A stretch of 64,000 bases of DNA from CAIKBL01 sp964555355 (lineage in GTDB: Bacteria > Pseudomonadota > Gammaproteobacteria > Ga0077536), in NCBI GenBank assembly GCA_964555355.1, contig CAZKRY010000022.1:1-64000 (forward strand). The letters run 5' to 3'. Under the pieces are notes generated by a model, which saw only the letters and a program-made list of their open reading frames with translations, had not been told where the DNA came from and made no database searches. The stretch's first letter is position 1. Each line of letters opens with the position of its first letter. Positions 23,987 to 35,500 of this stretch are shown in pieces. The translations under genes were made by a program, and so were the position numbers.

Positions 23987-25519
23987 CTAGCCCGCGTCTG
24001 TCACCAAATCGTCCGTAAAACTAAGGTCCTGCAGCGCATTGTTGGCGGCCGCGCGCTTGGCTTTGGCTTCGTCCGAACGTTGCGCTTCGACATGATTCAG
24101 ATACTTCTCGCTGACGTCGCCGGTGACATAACAGCCGTTGAAGCACGAGAGGTCAAAGCCCTCGATCGCGGGATTACCGCGCTGCGCGCAATCGACTAAG
24201 TCGGCGAGATCCTGATAGATCAATCGATCCGCGCCCAACAACACACACACTTCCTTTTGCGTGCGTTTGTGCGCGACAAGTTCTTCACCGGTTGGCATGT
24301 CAATGCCGTAGACGTTTGGGAACGCGACCGGCGGGGCGGCGGAGGCAAAGTACACGCGTTGCGCGCCGGACTCCCGCGCCATTTCGATAATCTGCGATGA
24401 CGTGGTGCCGCGCACGATCGAATCGTCCACCAGCAATACCCGCTTACCTTCGAACTCGAGATCGATCGCGTTCAATTTTTGACGCACCGATTTCCGGCGG
24501 AGCTCCTGTCCCGGCATGATGAAAGTGCGCGGGATATAGCGATTTTTGATAAAGCCCTCGCGATAATCGACGCCCAACGTATGCGCGAGTTCCATCGCCG
24601 CCGTGCGCGCGGTATCCGGGATTGGGATGACGACATCGATATCGTGATCCGGCCACTCGCGCTGGATTTTACGTGCGAGCGCTTCGCCCATCCGCATTCG
24701 CGCTTTATGCACGGAAATTCCGTCGATGATCGAATCCGGCCGCGCCAGGTACACGTGCTCGAAGATGCACGGCGTTAGCATCGGTTGATCGGCGCATTGA
24801 CGGGTGGCGATCTCGCCCGCCTTACTGATGAATACCACTTCGCCCGGCGCGATATCGCGGATGAGCTTAAAGCCTAGAACATCGATCGCCACCGATTCCG
24901 AGGCGATAATGTATTCCGTGCCCTTAGGCGTTTCGCGCTGCCCAAAGACGATCGGCCGGATCCCGAACGGATCGCGAAAGCCGATAATGCCGACGCCGGT
25001 GATCATCGCGATCGCCGCGTAGCCGCCGCGACAGCGGCGGTGCAAGCGCGCCACTGCTTCAAAAATATCTTGCGCGTCGATCCGGCGTTTGCCGAAGCTT
25101 TGCAGCTCGTGCGCGAAGACGTTGAGTAGCACTTCGGAGTCGGAATCGGTATTGATGTGGCGCAACCCTTCTTCGAACAACTCGCGCTTCAATTGCTCCG
25201 AATTGGTCAGATTGCCGTTATGCGCGAGCGCTATTCCATAGGGTGAGTTGACGTAAAACGGTTGCGCTTCGGCGGTCGACGACGCACCGGCCGTGGGATA
25301 GCGCACGTGGCCTATCCCCATGCGACCTTTAAGGTTAATCATATGGCGGGTGTGGAAGACATCTCGCACCAGCCCGTCCGATTTGCGCAGGTACATGCGG
25401 CCGTCTTCGTAAGTCGCGATACCGGCGGCGTCCTGGCCGCGATGCTGTAACACCGTCAACCCGTCATACAGACCTTGGTTGACGGCGCTTTTGCCGACGA
25501 TGCCGATGATGCCGCACAT
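23987..25519 (-). CDS. purF: Amidophosphoribosyltransferase
   Basis: First committed enzyme of purine synthesis: PRPP plus glutamine to phosphoribosylamine. 510 residues. The processed nucleophile Cys2 follows the initiator Met (MCGIIGIVG) in the N-terminal Ntn amidotransferase domain, and the C-terminal phosphoribosyltransferase domain has the PRPP loop VLLVDDSIVRGTTSSQ near residue 365. It lies in the conserved cvpA-purF-metZ order. Confidence 0.98.
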   Translation of the reverse strand: MCGIIGIVGKSAVNQGLYDGLTVLQHRGQDAAGIATYEDGRMYLRKSDGLVRDVFHTRHMINLKGRMGIGHVRYPTAGASSTAEAQPFYVNSPYGIALAHNGNLTNSEQLKRELFEEGLRHINTDSDSEVLLNVFAHELQSFGKRRIDAQDIFEAVARLHRRCRGGYAAIAMITGVGIIGFRDPFGIRPIVFGQRETPKGTEYIIASESVAIDVLGFKLIRDIAPGEVVFISKAGEIATRQCADQPMLTPCIFEHVYLARPDSIIDGISVHKARMRMGEALARKIQREWPDHDIDVVIPIPDTARTAAMELAHTLGVDYREGFIKNRYIPRTFIMPGQELRRKSVRQKLNAIDLEFEGKRVLLVDDSIVRGTTSSQIIEMARESGAQRVYFASAAPPVAFPNVYGIDMPTGEELVAHKRTQKEVCVLLGADRLIYQDLADLVDCAQRGNPAIEGFDLSCFNGCYVTGDVSEKYLNHVEAQRSDEAKAKRAAANNALQDLSFTDDLVTDAG

Positions 25520-25555
25520 AAATTTGCTTCTTGCGCTTTACTTACCGCCAACCGG

Positions 25556-26104
25556 TCAGGAGGGCGTTGGGGGTTGATAGGTCTCTAACCGGCCCGGATC
25601 GTAGTCGAAATGCTTGCGGAATTCAGGCGGTAACCAGTCGATCGCCAACTTCGCCAACGCTTCGAAGTGGGGCAGGAACATCGATTGGCGCCACCACGGA
25701 TCTTTCGGCAGCGGTGTGAGGCCCGCAAACATGACTAATACCGTCACGATCGCGGCGCCGCGCACCGCGCCAAACACCATCCCGAGCATGCGATCGGTGG
25801 CACCGAGCCCGGTGCTGTCGATCAACTTTCCGAGCAGAAAATTCAGGATGCCAAAAACGAGTAACACGCCGATGAGGATCCCGACAAACGCCACCGCAGT
25901 GCGCATCGACGGCATCGTGATGGCGTTGCCGAAAAGCTCGCCGACCGGGCCTGAGAATTTAAACGCACACCAGCCAGCCACGATCCAGCCGACCAGCGAG
26001 AGAACTTCGCGCACCAACCCCCGAAATAAGCTCAAGAGCGCGGAGATACCGAGCACGATCAGTACAAAAATATCGACCCAGGAAAGTCCGTCCGTCCCCG
26101 TCAC
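25556..26104 (-). CDS. cvpA: CvpA family membrane protein
   Basis: 182 residues with four predicted membrane helices (about 8-28, 31-50, 65-90, 102-127), typical of CvpA, which is linked to envelope function and colicin V production. The N-terminal WVDIFVLIVLGISALLSLFRGL is conserved. It starts at GTG 26104, which overlaps the SPOR gene stop (GTGA), and purF follows 36 bases later. The C-terminus is a soluble Pro-rich tail. Confidence 0.93.
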   Translation of the reverse strand: MTGTDGLSWVDIFVLIVLGISALLSLFRGLVREVLSLVGWIVAGWCAFKFSGPVGELFGNAITMPSMRTAVAFVGILIGVLLVFGILNFLLGKLIDSTGLGATDRMLGMVFGAVRGAAIVTVLVMFAGLTPLPKDPWWRQSMFLPHFEALAKLAIDWLPPEFRKHFDYDPGRLETYQPPTPS

Positions 26105-26694
26105 GGCGCCTCCTCTCGCACCAAAATACCGGCATAGCCGGTCTGTGCGGTAAGCCGTTTGTGTAGCGCCGTGACTTCCGCGCGTGTTCCGGCCTCACCC
26201 ACGCGCACGCGATAACTCTGCTTACCGCCTTTGTCGAGCGGCGAAATGCTTGCCTTGAATCCCGCCGTCTCCAGCTTAGCACGCAGCTTGTCGGCATTTT
26301 GGCGCGTCACGAAGCTGCCAAGCTGTAAACGCCAGCGGCCAGCCATAGCCGTGGTTTGTACCGCCGCGGGTGTCACCGCGGTAACGGTCGCGAGCGGTTT
26401 AGCGGCGCTTGGGGCCGCCGCCGGCTCGGATAGGTCTTCGTCCGCGGGTAATTCGCCGAGCTGTTGTCCGAGTTCTTCGCTCGAGGCACGTATACCCGCC
26501 TCGACTTCCGCCACGACGGTGGGATCGACCGGGACCGCGGCGGGCGGAGTTGGGGTGGCCGGTAACGGCGCCACATCGCGTTGCGGCAGCGACGGCGGTG
26601 GCTCGCCTTGTTGCAAAAACGGCGGGATAAAAATAATCGCGAGCGCGAAGAGCACGGCGGCCCCGACGATGCGTTGTTTGAGCTGTGGATCCAT
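26101..26694 (-). CDS. DedD-like SPOR-domain protein
   Basis: 197 residues from ATG 26694: short cytoplasmic N-terminus, one membrane helix (VGAAVLFALAIIFIPPFL, about 9-26), a Pro/Ala-rich periplasmic linker, and a C-terminal SPOR domain (about 120-195, RWRLQLGSFVTRQNADKLR) that binds denuded peptidoglycan at the division septum. A longer frame from 26799 would overlap the folC end and adds an arginine-rich leader. Between folC and cvpA, the usual DedD position. Confidence 0.9.
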   Translation of the reverse strand: MDPQLKQRIVGAAVLFALAIIFIPPFLQQGEPPPSLPQRDVAPLPATPTPPAAVPVDPTVVAEVEAGIRASSEELGQQLGELPADEDLSEPAAAPSAAKPLATVTAVTPAAVQTTAMAGRWRLQLGSFVTRQNADKLRAKLETAGFKASISPLDKGGKQSYRVRVGEAGTRAEVTALHKRLTAQTGYAGILVREEAP

Positions 26695-26699
26695 TGTCG

Positions 26700-28013
26700 T
26701 TATACCGCCGCGTGCGCTTCGCGCGCCGCGAGTACTTCGCCGACGGTTATAAATGAGCCGACGACCAAAATCCGCTCGCCGGGCCGCGCCGCGCGCCATG
26801 CCCCTTGATAAGCCTCACTCACCGAAGCATAACATTGCACGGCGGCGCGCAGCTTAAACTTCCGCCACGCTTCCAGTAGCGCGGCGCTCGTCGCGCCGTG
26901 CCTTGAAGTGACGGTGGCGAGATGCCAATCGGTGACAACCTTGGCGAGCGCCTGCATCACGCTCGCGTGATCCTTGGTCGTTAGCATCCCAAGTACCACG
27001 TGGGTGCGGGTGACGGCCGGCAGCGCCGCCAATGTCGCCACGAAGTTCTCTATCGCTTGCGCGTTATGCGCGACATCGAGCACCAGTTCGACCTCGCCAG
27101 GTATACGTTGAAAGCGGCCCGGCAATTCCGTGCTCGCGAGCGCGCGTGCGATAACGGTTTCGTTTACCGGAAAGCGCGTCTGCAGGCACTGGACGACCTT
27201 AAGGACGCCTGACGCGTTGCGTAATTGATAGCTGCCGCTTAACGAGGGCTTGGGCAGATCGTCAAACCGTGCACCCACCGACCACCAACTCCAACGTGCG
27301 CCACGATCGGCGAAATGGAAGTCGTGTCCGAGCAATGCGAGCTCGGCACTGGTCTCGCGTGCGCATTCGAGCAGCGATTGCGGCACAGCCGGATCCGAGC
27401 AAACCGCTGGCCGCGCGGCGCGGAATATGCCGGCCTTTTCGCGCGCGATAGCTTCGCGCGTATGCCCCAGCCATTCGACGTGATCGATATCGAGGGTGGC
27501 GATGACCGCGACATCGGCATCGACGATATTCACGGCGTCGAGACGTCCGCCCATGCCGACTTCCAAAATCGCGAGATCGAGTTGGGCATCGCGAAAAATC
27601 TGTAAAGCCGCCAATGTCCCAAACTCGAACACCGTGAGCGGGATGTCGCCGCGTGCCGCCTCCACGGCAGCGAACGCCGCGCAGATCTGCGCGTCACTCG
27701 CGCTTTGATTCATGACCTTGATGCGCTCGTTGTAGCGCAGGAGATGTGGACTCGTGTACGCCGCGACCCGATAACCGGCTTCGCGGTAAACGCGCTCGAG
27801 CATCGCCACTGTCGAACCCTTGCCATTGGTACCGCCCACCGTGACGACCGCGCACGGCAAGGGCAGTAAGTGCATGCGCTGCGCGACCGCCCGGCAACGT
27901 TCCAAACCAAGTTCGATATCCTTGGCGTGTAACGTCTCTTGCCACGCCAACCACTCGCGCAGCGTGCGCGCCGGCCGGTTGGTATCCGGCACTGCGCTAG
28001 GAAATGTCGACAT
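26700..28013 (-). CDS. folC: Bifunctional folylpolyglutamate/dihydrofolate synthase
   Basis: Adds L-glutamate to dihydropteroate and to folates. 437 residues of the Mur ligase superfamily with the ATP loop VGGTNGKGSTVAMLE (61-75), HLLRYNERI, DVAVIATLDIDHVEWLG and the central-domain DVAHN motif (VELVLDVAHNAQA). C-terminal domain present, so full length. It sits between accD and the SPOR gene, the standard order, and 12 bases follow the accD stop. Confidence 0.97.
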   Translation of the reverse strand: MSTFPSAVPDTNRPARTLREWLAWQETLHAKDIELGLERCRAVAQRMHLLPLPCAVVTVGGTNGKGSTVAMLERVYREAGYRVAAYTSPHLLRYNERIKVMNQSASDAQICAAFAAVEAARGDIPLTVFEFGTLAALQIFRDAQLDLAILEVGMGGRLDAVNIVDADVAVIATLDIDHVEWLGHTREAIAREKAGIFRAARPAVCSDPAVPQSLLECARETSAELALLGHDFHFADRGARWSWWSVGARFDDLPKPSLSGSYQLRNASGVLKVVQCLQTRFPVNETVIARALASTELPGRFQRIPGEVELVLDVAHNAQAIENFVATLAALPAVTRTHVVLGMLTTKDHASVMQALAKVVTDWHLATVTSRHGATSAALLEAWRKFKLRAAVQCYASVSEAYQGAWRAARPGERILVVGSFITVGEVLAAREAHAAV

Positions 28014-28025
28014 TTGCTGGGTGAC

Positions 28026-28900
<875 letters not shown>

Positions 28901-28904
<4 letters not shown>

Positions 28905-29731
28905 CGCGCCGCTCCCAAAGTGGTCGATCGCACCGCGTCCATCGCGTGCCGCAATTGGCTTGTGAACGCCTCAAGGTCGCTGGCGACTTGGGTGGCCGAC
29001 GCGCCGCGCTCAATAATCTCAACCAGTGCACTCCCGACAATCACGGCATCCGCGATGCAAGCGAGTTCGGCCGCGGCGTCCGGGGTCCGTACGCCAAAGC
29101 CGACACCGACCGGCACCGAACTATGCGCTTTCACAAGCGCGATACGCGCCGCGAGCTCGTCGGTCGCAAGCGAAGTGCCACCGGTCACGCCTTTGACGGA
29201 TACGTAATAGACAAACCCGGTGGCTTGCGCGCAGACCTGGATCACGCGTTCATCGCTAGACGTCGGCGCGAGCAAATAAATCTGCGCGAGTCCATGCGCG
29301 CGCAACGGCGGGGCGGCGGCAGCGGATTCTTCCGGCGGCAAATCCACCGTCAACACACCATCGACGCCGGCCTCTTTGGCGGCCGCGGCAAAGGCGTCGA
29401 CTCCGAATCGTTCGATTGGATTTAAATAGCCCATCAAGACGATTGGCGTCGTGGCATCATCGGCGCGAAAAGCTTTGACAAGCGCGAGCACGCCGCTAAG
29501 CGTCATGCCGCCGGCCAGCGCCCGCTCACTCGCGCGCTGAATCGTCGGCCCATCGGCCATCGGATCAGAAAACGGCACACCGAGCTCCAGCAGATCCGCG
29601 CCACCGCGCACCAATGCGTGCATGGCGGCGAGTGTCACCGTGGCATTTGGATCGCCCGCGGTTATGAAGGTCACCAAACCCGCGCGGCGCGCGGCGGCGA
29701 GCTTCGAAAAGCATTGCTCGATACGGTTCAC
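28901..29731 (-). CDS. trpA: Tryptophan synthase alpha chain
   Basis: Cleaves indole-3-glycerol phosphate to indole for TrpB. 276 residues of TIM-barrel fold with the catalytic Glu in DLLELGVPFSDPMADGP (45-61) and Asp in the GVDGVLTVDLPPEE region. GTG 29731 overlaps the trpB stop (GTGA). It is followed by accD through an ATGA overlap. Confidence 0.98.
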
Positions 29732-30948
29732 AGTGTCATGCCTTCGCGTTTGGCAATCGCCGGAATGTCTTTATCACCCCGGCCGGATAAATTGACGACG
29801 ATGATCTGATCACGCGCCATCGTTGGCGCGACACGCTCCACATACGCGAGCGCATGGCTCGATTCGAGCGCTGGGATAATGCCTTCGAGTAAGGTAACTC
29901 GGTGAAATGCCGCGAGCGCCTCGTCATCGGTGGCGGTGTCGTACTGGGCGCGCCCGGTGTCTTTCAACCAGGCGTGCTCGGGTCCTACCCCGGGATAATC
30001 GAGCCCCGCGGAAATCGAGTGTGTTTCGATGATCTGCCCGTCAGCGTCTTGCATCAGATACGTACGATTGCCGTGTAACACGCCCGGTGCGCCGGCCGTC
30101 AACGGCGCCGAATGCCGGCCCGTTGCCACGCCGTCACCCCCCGCTTCAACGCCGATCAAGGTCACCGCCGAGTCCTTGAGGAATGCATAGAAAATTCCCA
30201 TCGCATTCGATCCGCCTCCCACGCAGGCGACGACCATATCCGGGAGTCGTGAGGTTTGTGCCAAGCATTGCGCACGCGCTTCGCGACCGATCACCGCTTG
30301 AAAGTCGCGCACCATGGCGGGATACGGATGAGGTCCCGCGACCGTGCCGATGATGTAGAAGGTATCATCAACATTCGTGACCCAGTCGCGCAACGCTTCG
30401 TTCAACGCATCCTTCAATGTCTTTGAACCAGAAGTCACCGGTACTACTTCCGCGCCCAGCAATTTCATGCGAAAGACATTGGGCGATTGACGTTCGATAT
30501 CGAGTGCGCCCATGTATACCCGACAGTTCATCCCAAGTCGCGCCGCGATGGTGGCGGTGGCCACGCCGTGTTGCCCAGCACCCGTTTCGGCAATCACCCG
30601 GCGCTTGCCCATGCGGCGCGCGAGCAGTGCTTGACCGATAGTGTTATTAATTTTGTGCGCACCGGTGTGATTTAAGTCTTCGCGCTTTAAATAAATGCGC
30701 GCACCGCCCAGCGTGTCGCTCCAGCGACGCGCGTAGTACAGCGGAGATGGGCGGCCGACGTAATCTTTGAGATCCGACTCGAACTCTTCGATGAATTCAG
30801 GATCCGCGATGTAACGGCGATAGGCGGCCTCGAGTTCGGTCAGCGGCCCCATTAGTGTTTCGGCGACAAACTTGCCACCGTACGGGCCAAAATGGCCGCG
30901 CGCATCCGGTAGCGTTGAACCGTCCTCGCGTACAGTATCGTTAATCAT
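29728..30948 (-). CDS. trpB: Tryptophan synthase beta chain
   Basis: PLP enzyme joining indole and serine. 406 residues from ATG 30948, which overlaps the trpF stop; the three-codon longer frame begins at TTG. The PLP lysine is in HTGAHKINN (about 87-95), followed by AETGAGQHG, and the phosphate-binding GGGSNAMG is near 230. The order trpF-trpB-trpA with accD is the Pseudomonas-type arrangement. Confidence 0.98.
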   Translation of the reverse strand: MINDTVREDGSTLPDARGHFGPYGGKFVAETLMGPLTELEAAYRRYIADPEFIEEFESDLKDYVGRPSPLYYARRWSDTLGGARIYLKREDLNHTGAHKINNTIGQALLARRMGKRRVIAETGAGQHGVATATIAARLGMNCRVYMGALDIERQSPNVFRMKLLGAEVVPVTSGSKTLKDALNEALRDWVTNVDDTFYIIGTVAGPHPYPAMVRDFQAVIGREARAQCLAQTSRLPDMVVACVGGGSNAMGIFYAFLKDSAVTLIGVEAGGDGVATGRHSAPLTAGAPGVLHGNRTYLMQDADGQIIETHSISAGLDYPGVGPEHAWLKDTGRAQYDTATDDEALAAFHRVTLLEGIIPALESSHALAYVERVAPTMARDQIIVVNLSGRGDKDIPAIAKREGMTL

Positions 30949-31576
30949 TGCATTCAACTCTGGCTACCTCCGCGATGAACTCGCGTATTTTTTCTGTGTC
31001 TTTGATGCCTTTGCGCGATTCTACGCCGCCGCTCACATCCACCGCATAGGGTCGCGTAAGCGCAATGGCGTGCCCAACATTCCGCGCGTTGAGACCGCCC
31101 GCCAGAATTAATGGTTTGGCGCGCAGCGCCGGCAGACATGACCAATCAAAGGTCTGCCCCGTACCGCCGGCGAGCTCAGGGTGATACGTGTCGACCAAAA
31201 TCCCTCGCGCCGCTGCGAATTCCTCGCAAAGTACCGTGTAATCGAAACCCGGCTTCATCTGCGCGGCTTTGATATAGGGCCGAGAGCACTGCGCGCAGTA
31301 ATCGCCGCGCTCGGCGCCGTGAAATTGCACCATCGACAAATTGGCTTGCACGCTCACGCGCTCGACTTCCGTAAGCGGTGCGTCGACGAACAATCCCACG
31401 GTGGCGACAAACGGCGGCAATTGCATCGCGATTGCCCGTGCGGCCTCCGGCTCGATCCAGCGTGGACTCTTGGCGTAGAACACAAAGCCCAGCGCATCAG
31501 CGCCCGCGGCGACCGCGGCCAACGCATCGTCGAGACGAGTGATGCCGCAGATTTTCACGCGGGTATGTGGCTTCAT
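30941..31576 (-). CDS. trpF: Phosphoribosylanthranilate isomerase
   Basis: Amadori rearrangement step of tryptophan synthesis. 211 residues, with the catalytic cysteine in VKICGITRLDDA (8-19), LGFVFYAKSPR, VQFHGAE and, near the end, YAVDVSGGVESRKGIKD with the catalytic Asp. It is monofunctional, not fused with TrpC. The stop overlaps the trpB start. trpC and trpD are not in the window. Confidence 0.98.
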   Translation of the reverse strand: MKPHTRVKICGITRLDDALAAVAAGADALGFVFYAKSPRWIEPEAARAIAMQLPPFVATVGLFVDAPLTEVERVSVQANLSMVQFHGAERGDYCAQCSRPYIKAAQMKPGFDYTVLCEEFAAARGILVDTYHPELAGGTGQTFDWSCLPALRAKPLILAGGLNARNVGHAIALTRPYAVDVSGGVESRKGIKDTEKIREFIAEVARVECND

Positions 31577-31654
31577 GCTGAACGAAGATAGGCGGGCGCT
31601 CGCAAAGTGCGATTATCCCACTGCGCGGGCCTCACGGTATAGAGCGGAACACCT

Positions 31655-32431
31655 TTAGGCGAACGGCAGCGGCGGAGGCAACGGCAATTCCCACCGGGGC
31701 GGGTAATCGACTCTCACCAGATAAAGGCCATCGGCCGGCGCCGTCATGCCGGCCAGTCGGCGATCGCGGTGCGTCAGCACTTCGTGCAGCCAGCGCGTTG
31801 GCCGCTCTCCGCGCCCAACTTCGAGCAAGCAACCAACGATATTGCGCACCATGTGATGGAGAAACCCGTTCGCTTTGACATCGACCAGCACGAACTCCCC
31901 GTCGCGCTCGACTGTAAGCTTGGTTAGCCGGCGGATAGGCTGTTTCGCCTGACAGCCCGCGGCTCGGAAACTGGTGAAGTCATGTTCGCCGAGCAGAGGA
32001 GTGGCCGCTTCCGCCATCGCGACCGCGTCGAGTACGCGGCATTCCCAGGTCACCTTGTGCGCCCACAAGCCGCTCCGCGCCGGTCGATTCAAAATGACGT
32101 AACGATAGGCGCGTGAACAGGCTGAGAAACGCGCATGAAAGTCGTTATCGACGGGTTGCGCCCAGCGCACGGCCACGTCACGCGTCAAATTGGCGTTGGC
32201 GCCGAACACCCAGCCGCGCATCGGCCGCTCGACTTCGCTGTCAAAATGCGCGACCTGCGCGGTGGCGTGCACGCCGGCATCGGTGCGGCCGGCGCATACC
32301 AACGTAATCGGCTGGGCTGCGACTTTAGACAATGCGCTTTCGAGTTCGGATTGGACGGTGCGGGCATGCGCTTGGGTCTGCCAGCCGCTGAACGCGCTGC
32401 CGTCGTACTCGATACCGAGCGCAACTCTCAT
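31655..32431 (-). CDS. truA: tRNA pseudouridine synthase A
   Basis: Makes pseudouridine at positions 38-40 of the tRNA anticodon arm. 258 residues from ATG 32431 (MRVALGIEYDGSAFSGWQTQ). The catalytic Asp is in CAGRTDAGVHA near residue 53; HHMVRNIVG and the C-terminal PADGLYLVRVDY are also present. The frame extends 18 residues upstream but this is not family sequence. It lies between fimV and trpF as usual. Confidence 0.97.
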   Translation of the reverse strand: MRVALGIEYDGSAFSGWQTQAHARTVQSELESALSKVAAQPITLVCAGRTDAGVHATAQVAHFDSEVERPMRGWVFGANANLTRDVAVRWAQPVDNDFHARFSACSRAYRYVILNRPARSGLWAHKVTWECRVLDAVAMAEAATPLLGEHDFTSFRAAGCQAKQPIRRLTKLTVERDGEFVLVDVKANGFLHHMVRNIVGCLLEVGRGERPTRWLHEVLTHRDRRLAGMTAPADGLYLVRVDYPPRWELPLPPPLPFA

Positions 32432-32508
32432 GCGAGGTAATGTAGGATCAAGTTGGCGCGGCGGATTGCCGCCAACGGCCACCAAGAGCTGGCCGCTGGC
32501 GAAGCCGC

Positions 32509-32533
32509 GCGACCAGGCGCGGGCGCCGGTCGC
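32509..32533. other. G+C-rich hairpin after fimV
   Basis: GCGACC-A-GGCGC, loop GG, GCGCC-GGTCGC makes an 11-pair stem with one bulged A, just beyond the fimV stop and about 80 bases before truA. There is no T run, so it is more likely an RNA-stabilising or processing hairpin than an intrinsic terminator. Confidence 0.4.
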
Positions 32534-32540
32534 GAGGTAT

Positions 32541-35500
32541 TTAAGTCAATTGCTGCAAAAGTTTGCGCGCTTCATCCTGCTGTGCGTCGCTGCCATCGGC
32601 GACGACTTCCTGCAAGATGGTGCGCGCACCTTCACTGTCGCCAAGTTCGATGTAGGCTTTGGCGAGATTGAGCTTGGTATCCGTTTCGTCGAGCGCGCTT
32701 TGGAATTCGGTGTCCGGATCGCGCGGGATAGCCACGGTTTTATCGGCGATGGCGTCGGCGGCTTGCCGGAGTTCTTCCGGATCCAACGCCAATGTATCGA
32801 GTTCGTTCAGCGCCATGTCGTCATCTAGGCCGAAATCGATGTCAAGCCCATCGGCGTCTTCCGGCTCAAGCGCAATATCCAGCACGCTATCGCGATCGTC
32901 ATCGAGATCGAGTCCCGCGATCGAGGCTTCCATCGAGCGCGTAAGGTCTTCCAACGATTCGCTGGCCGCATCTACGGGCATCATGCCCGCGCGCGCCGAA
33001 TTGGACTTTGGCAGCTCAAGCGTGTCATCAATGGCAAGATTTTCGAAATCCGTGGTGTCTTGTAGCGCGAGGTCAAACTCAACGTCCGACTCCGAGCTTG
33101 CCGCGGACGGTTCGGCGATATCGAAATCGAGACTGTTCGAATCCTGTAGATCAAGATCAGCGGTCAAGTCTCCCGCGTCACCAAGTTCAAGCTGAGCGTC
33201 GGTATCGGCATCTAGCGTGAGATCAAAATCGTCGAGTGACGCATCCTCGGCAGCAGCCGCAACGCCGCCGGCATCGAGTCCGCCGATGTCAAAGTCCAGG
33301 CTGACCTCATCGGCATCACCGGCCGGTTTGGGCGGCGGCGCGACGGTGTCGCTGATATCGAATTCTTGATCGAGCGCATCCGCCACCGCGTTGATAGTGG
33401 AGGCCTCGGCGGCCTCGGCGCGCGGGGTGGTGACATCGAGAATGTGCTCATCCGACGGTAAGCCGCTGTGACTGGTTTTCGTGACGTCCAACAGATCGAG
33501 CGGATCGGCAGCCACGGTGCCAGCCATGAGTTCGTCGCCTGAAATATCGAAAACGCCGTCTTCGTGGGTATCCGCGAGATCGAGTCCGGCGGTCAGGTCG
33601 AGCATTTCTCCCTCATCCGCGTCGCTCTGCGCGGTCAGGTCGAGCATGTCGTTTGCCGCTTCCCGTCCGCCGTCCGTGATGTCCAAGACCGGTGCGGTCT
33701 CGGCGTCTAAAGCAAGACTATCGCTGAGGTCGAAGTCGACTTCTGCGGCACTCCCGTACTCGTTGGTAAGACCCACTTGCGTCGAAGCCAGCATGTCGTC
33801 GCCGCCGGTCGGCAGCGTCATGGTCGCGCTCGAACCCTCATCGGCGGTGATATCGACGAACGCATTGGCGGCCGTATCCGACAGCGAGGCCGCGGCAACC
33901 GTTGCCGCCGCCGCGGCCGCCGGCGCGAACAGCGCGCGATTCGGTGACATTTCGTTCCACATCGCCACCGCGCTTTCCCACAACGGACTGTTTTCGCCTA
34001 CTTCGTCGTGTAGCTCGCGCGCGGCTTGTTCGTACGCCGGCTGGTTGCTCGCCGAGTAGTAGATTTCGAGAAGCCTGAGTTTGTATTTCGGCTCGTTGGG
34101 ATACTTTGCGATGACATTACGAACCAACTCTTCCGCCTGGTCAAAACGTTCATAAGCCAAATAGACGTTGACTTCTTCGAGCGGATCTTCTTCCGGAGCG
34201 GCCGGTGGCGCGGCGGCGAATTGTTCCTTCGTGCCTTCCATCGTGCGCTGAAACTGTTCCGGATCGACCTTGCTTGAGTCGAACGCCGTCAGGTCTTCGC
34301 GCGTCGCCACCATGGCGTCCGCCGCAGGTGCGGCCGCGGCTGCCGGCGCGGTTGGTGCAGCGGCTGCGGTCGCGGCGCGCGGTTTAGTCGCGACGATGGC
34401 CTTGTCGCCGCGGCCACTCAGCGCCTTGCTGAGTCCCACCAGCAACAAGGCAACGAAAGTTCCGGCAATCCCAAAGATGGTCAGCGCGCCGCCGGGGACC
34501 GCTGAGCGTAAATGCTCCGGAAGGAGGTTATTGAGAGAGGCTTGCCAACCGCTTGCTGGCGGTTCCGGCGCTTGGACCACGGGTTCAGGCTTAGCTGGCA
34601 CGGGTTCCGATGTGACGGGAGGTGCTGGCGTCACAGGCGGCTCAGGTGTGGGGGCTGCCTCAGTGACTGGCGCCGTCTCCTCTGATGTGACTGGTGGCGC
34701 GGCTTCCGCTTCCGAAGCCGGCGGCGTTGGCGTCACGGCGGTATCCGCGGGCGCGGCGTCGGTGGACGCATCAGGCGCCGCGCTTTCGCCGCCGAGCCGC
34801 GCCTGTAACGCCGCAAGCTCTTCGTCTTTGATCTGCACTTGGCGTTGGAGCAGATCAATAATCTGATCCGCTTCTTGCAGCTTGGCCTTGAGATCGGAGT
34901 TCTCTTGCGCTTTCGCGTCCAAGTCTTCCTTGGCGAGCGCCTCGTCGGCGCTGCCGCCGGCCTCACCGCCTGGTGTTTTAATGGCCTCGCCGTCTTCCGG
35001 CGCGGCAAGTTCTAAACGTGCGTCATCCGGGGTTTTGCTTTCAGCAGGCTCCGTGCCGGCATCGCCGAGCAAATCTTCGGCGGAGTCCGCGGAAGGTTCG
35101 GCGGCGACAGGGGCCGTTGGCGCACTCGCGACGCCCTGTCGATAGTCCTGCCAAAGTTGGTGCTGGCGCTGAATCTCAGCCACCGCTTCGCTTTGCGAGA
35201 TCCCTGCAATCTCATTGGCACTCGGAATGCGCAAGATCGCGCCGCGGCGCAATTGATTCACGTTCTCCTGGATGAAGGCTTCGGGGTTGGCGCGCAACAG
35301 CGCGAGCATCATGCGATGGACCGAAATCGACTGATCCGGTCGATGGGTAAGCGCCAAACCCCACGCAGTGTCGTTCGCGGTCACCGGGCCAGTGGTACCG
35401 GCCGGCGCCGCAACGGGGGCGGTGGCAGTGGACGGCGCCGCGATTGGTGACGCGGCTGGCGTACTCGTACCCACGGCAGCGGATGGCGGAGTAGTGGGCG

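Noticed and set aside
33481..34059. 192-codon Ser/Ala-rich plus-strand frame inside fimV
   Set aside because: The composition mirrors the acidic repeats of FimV on the other strand; it has no independent support.
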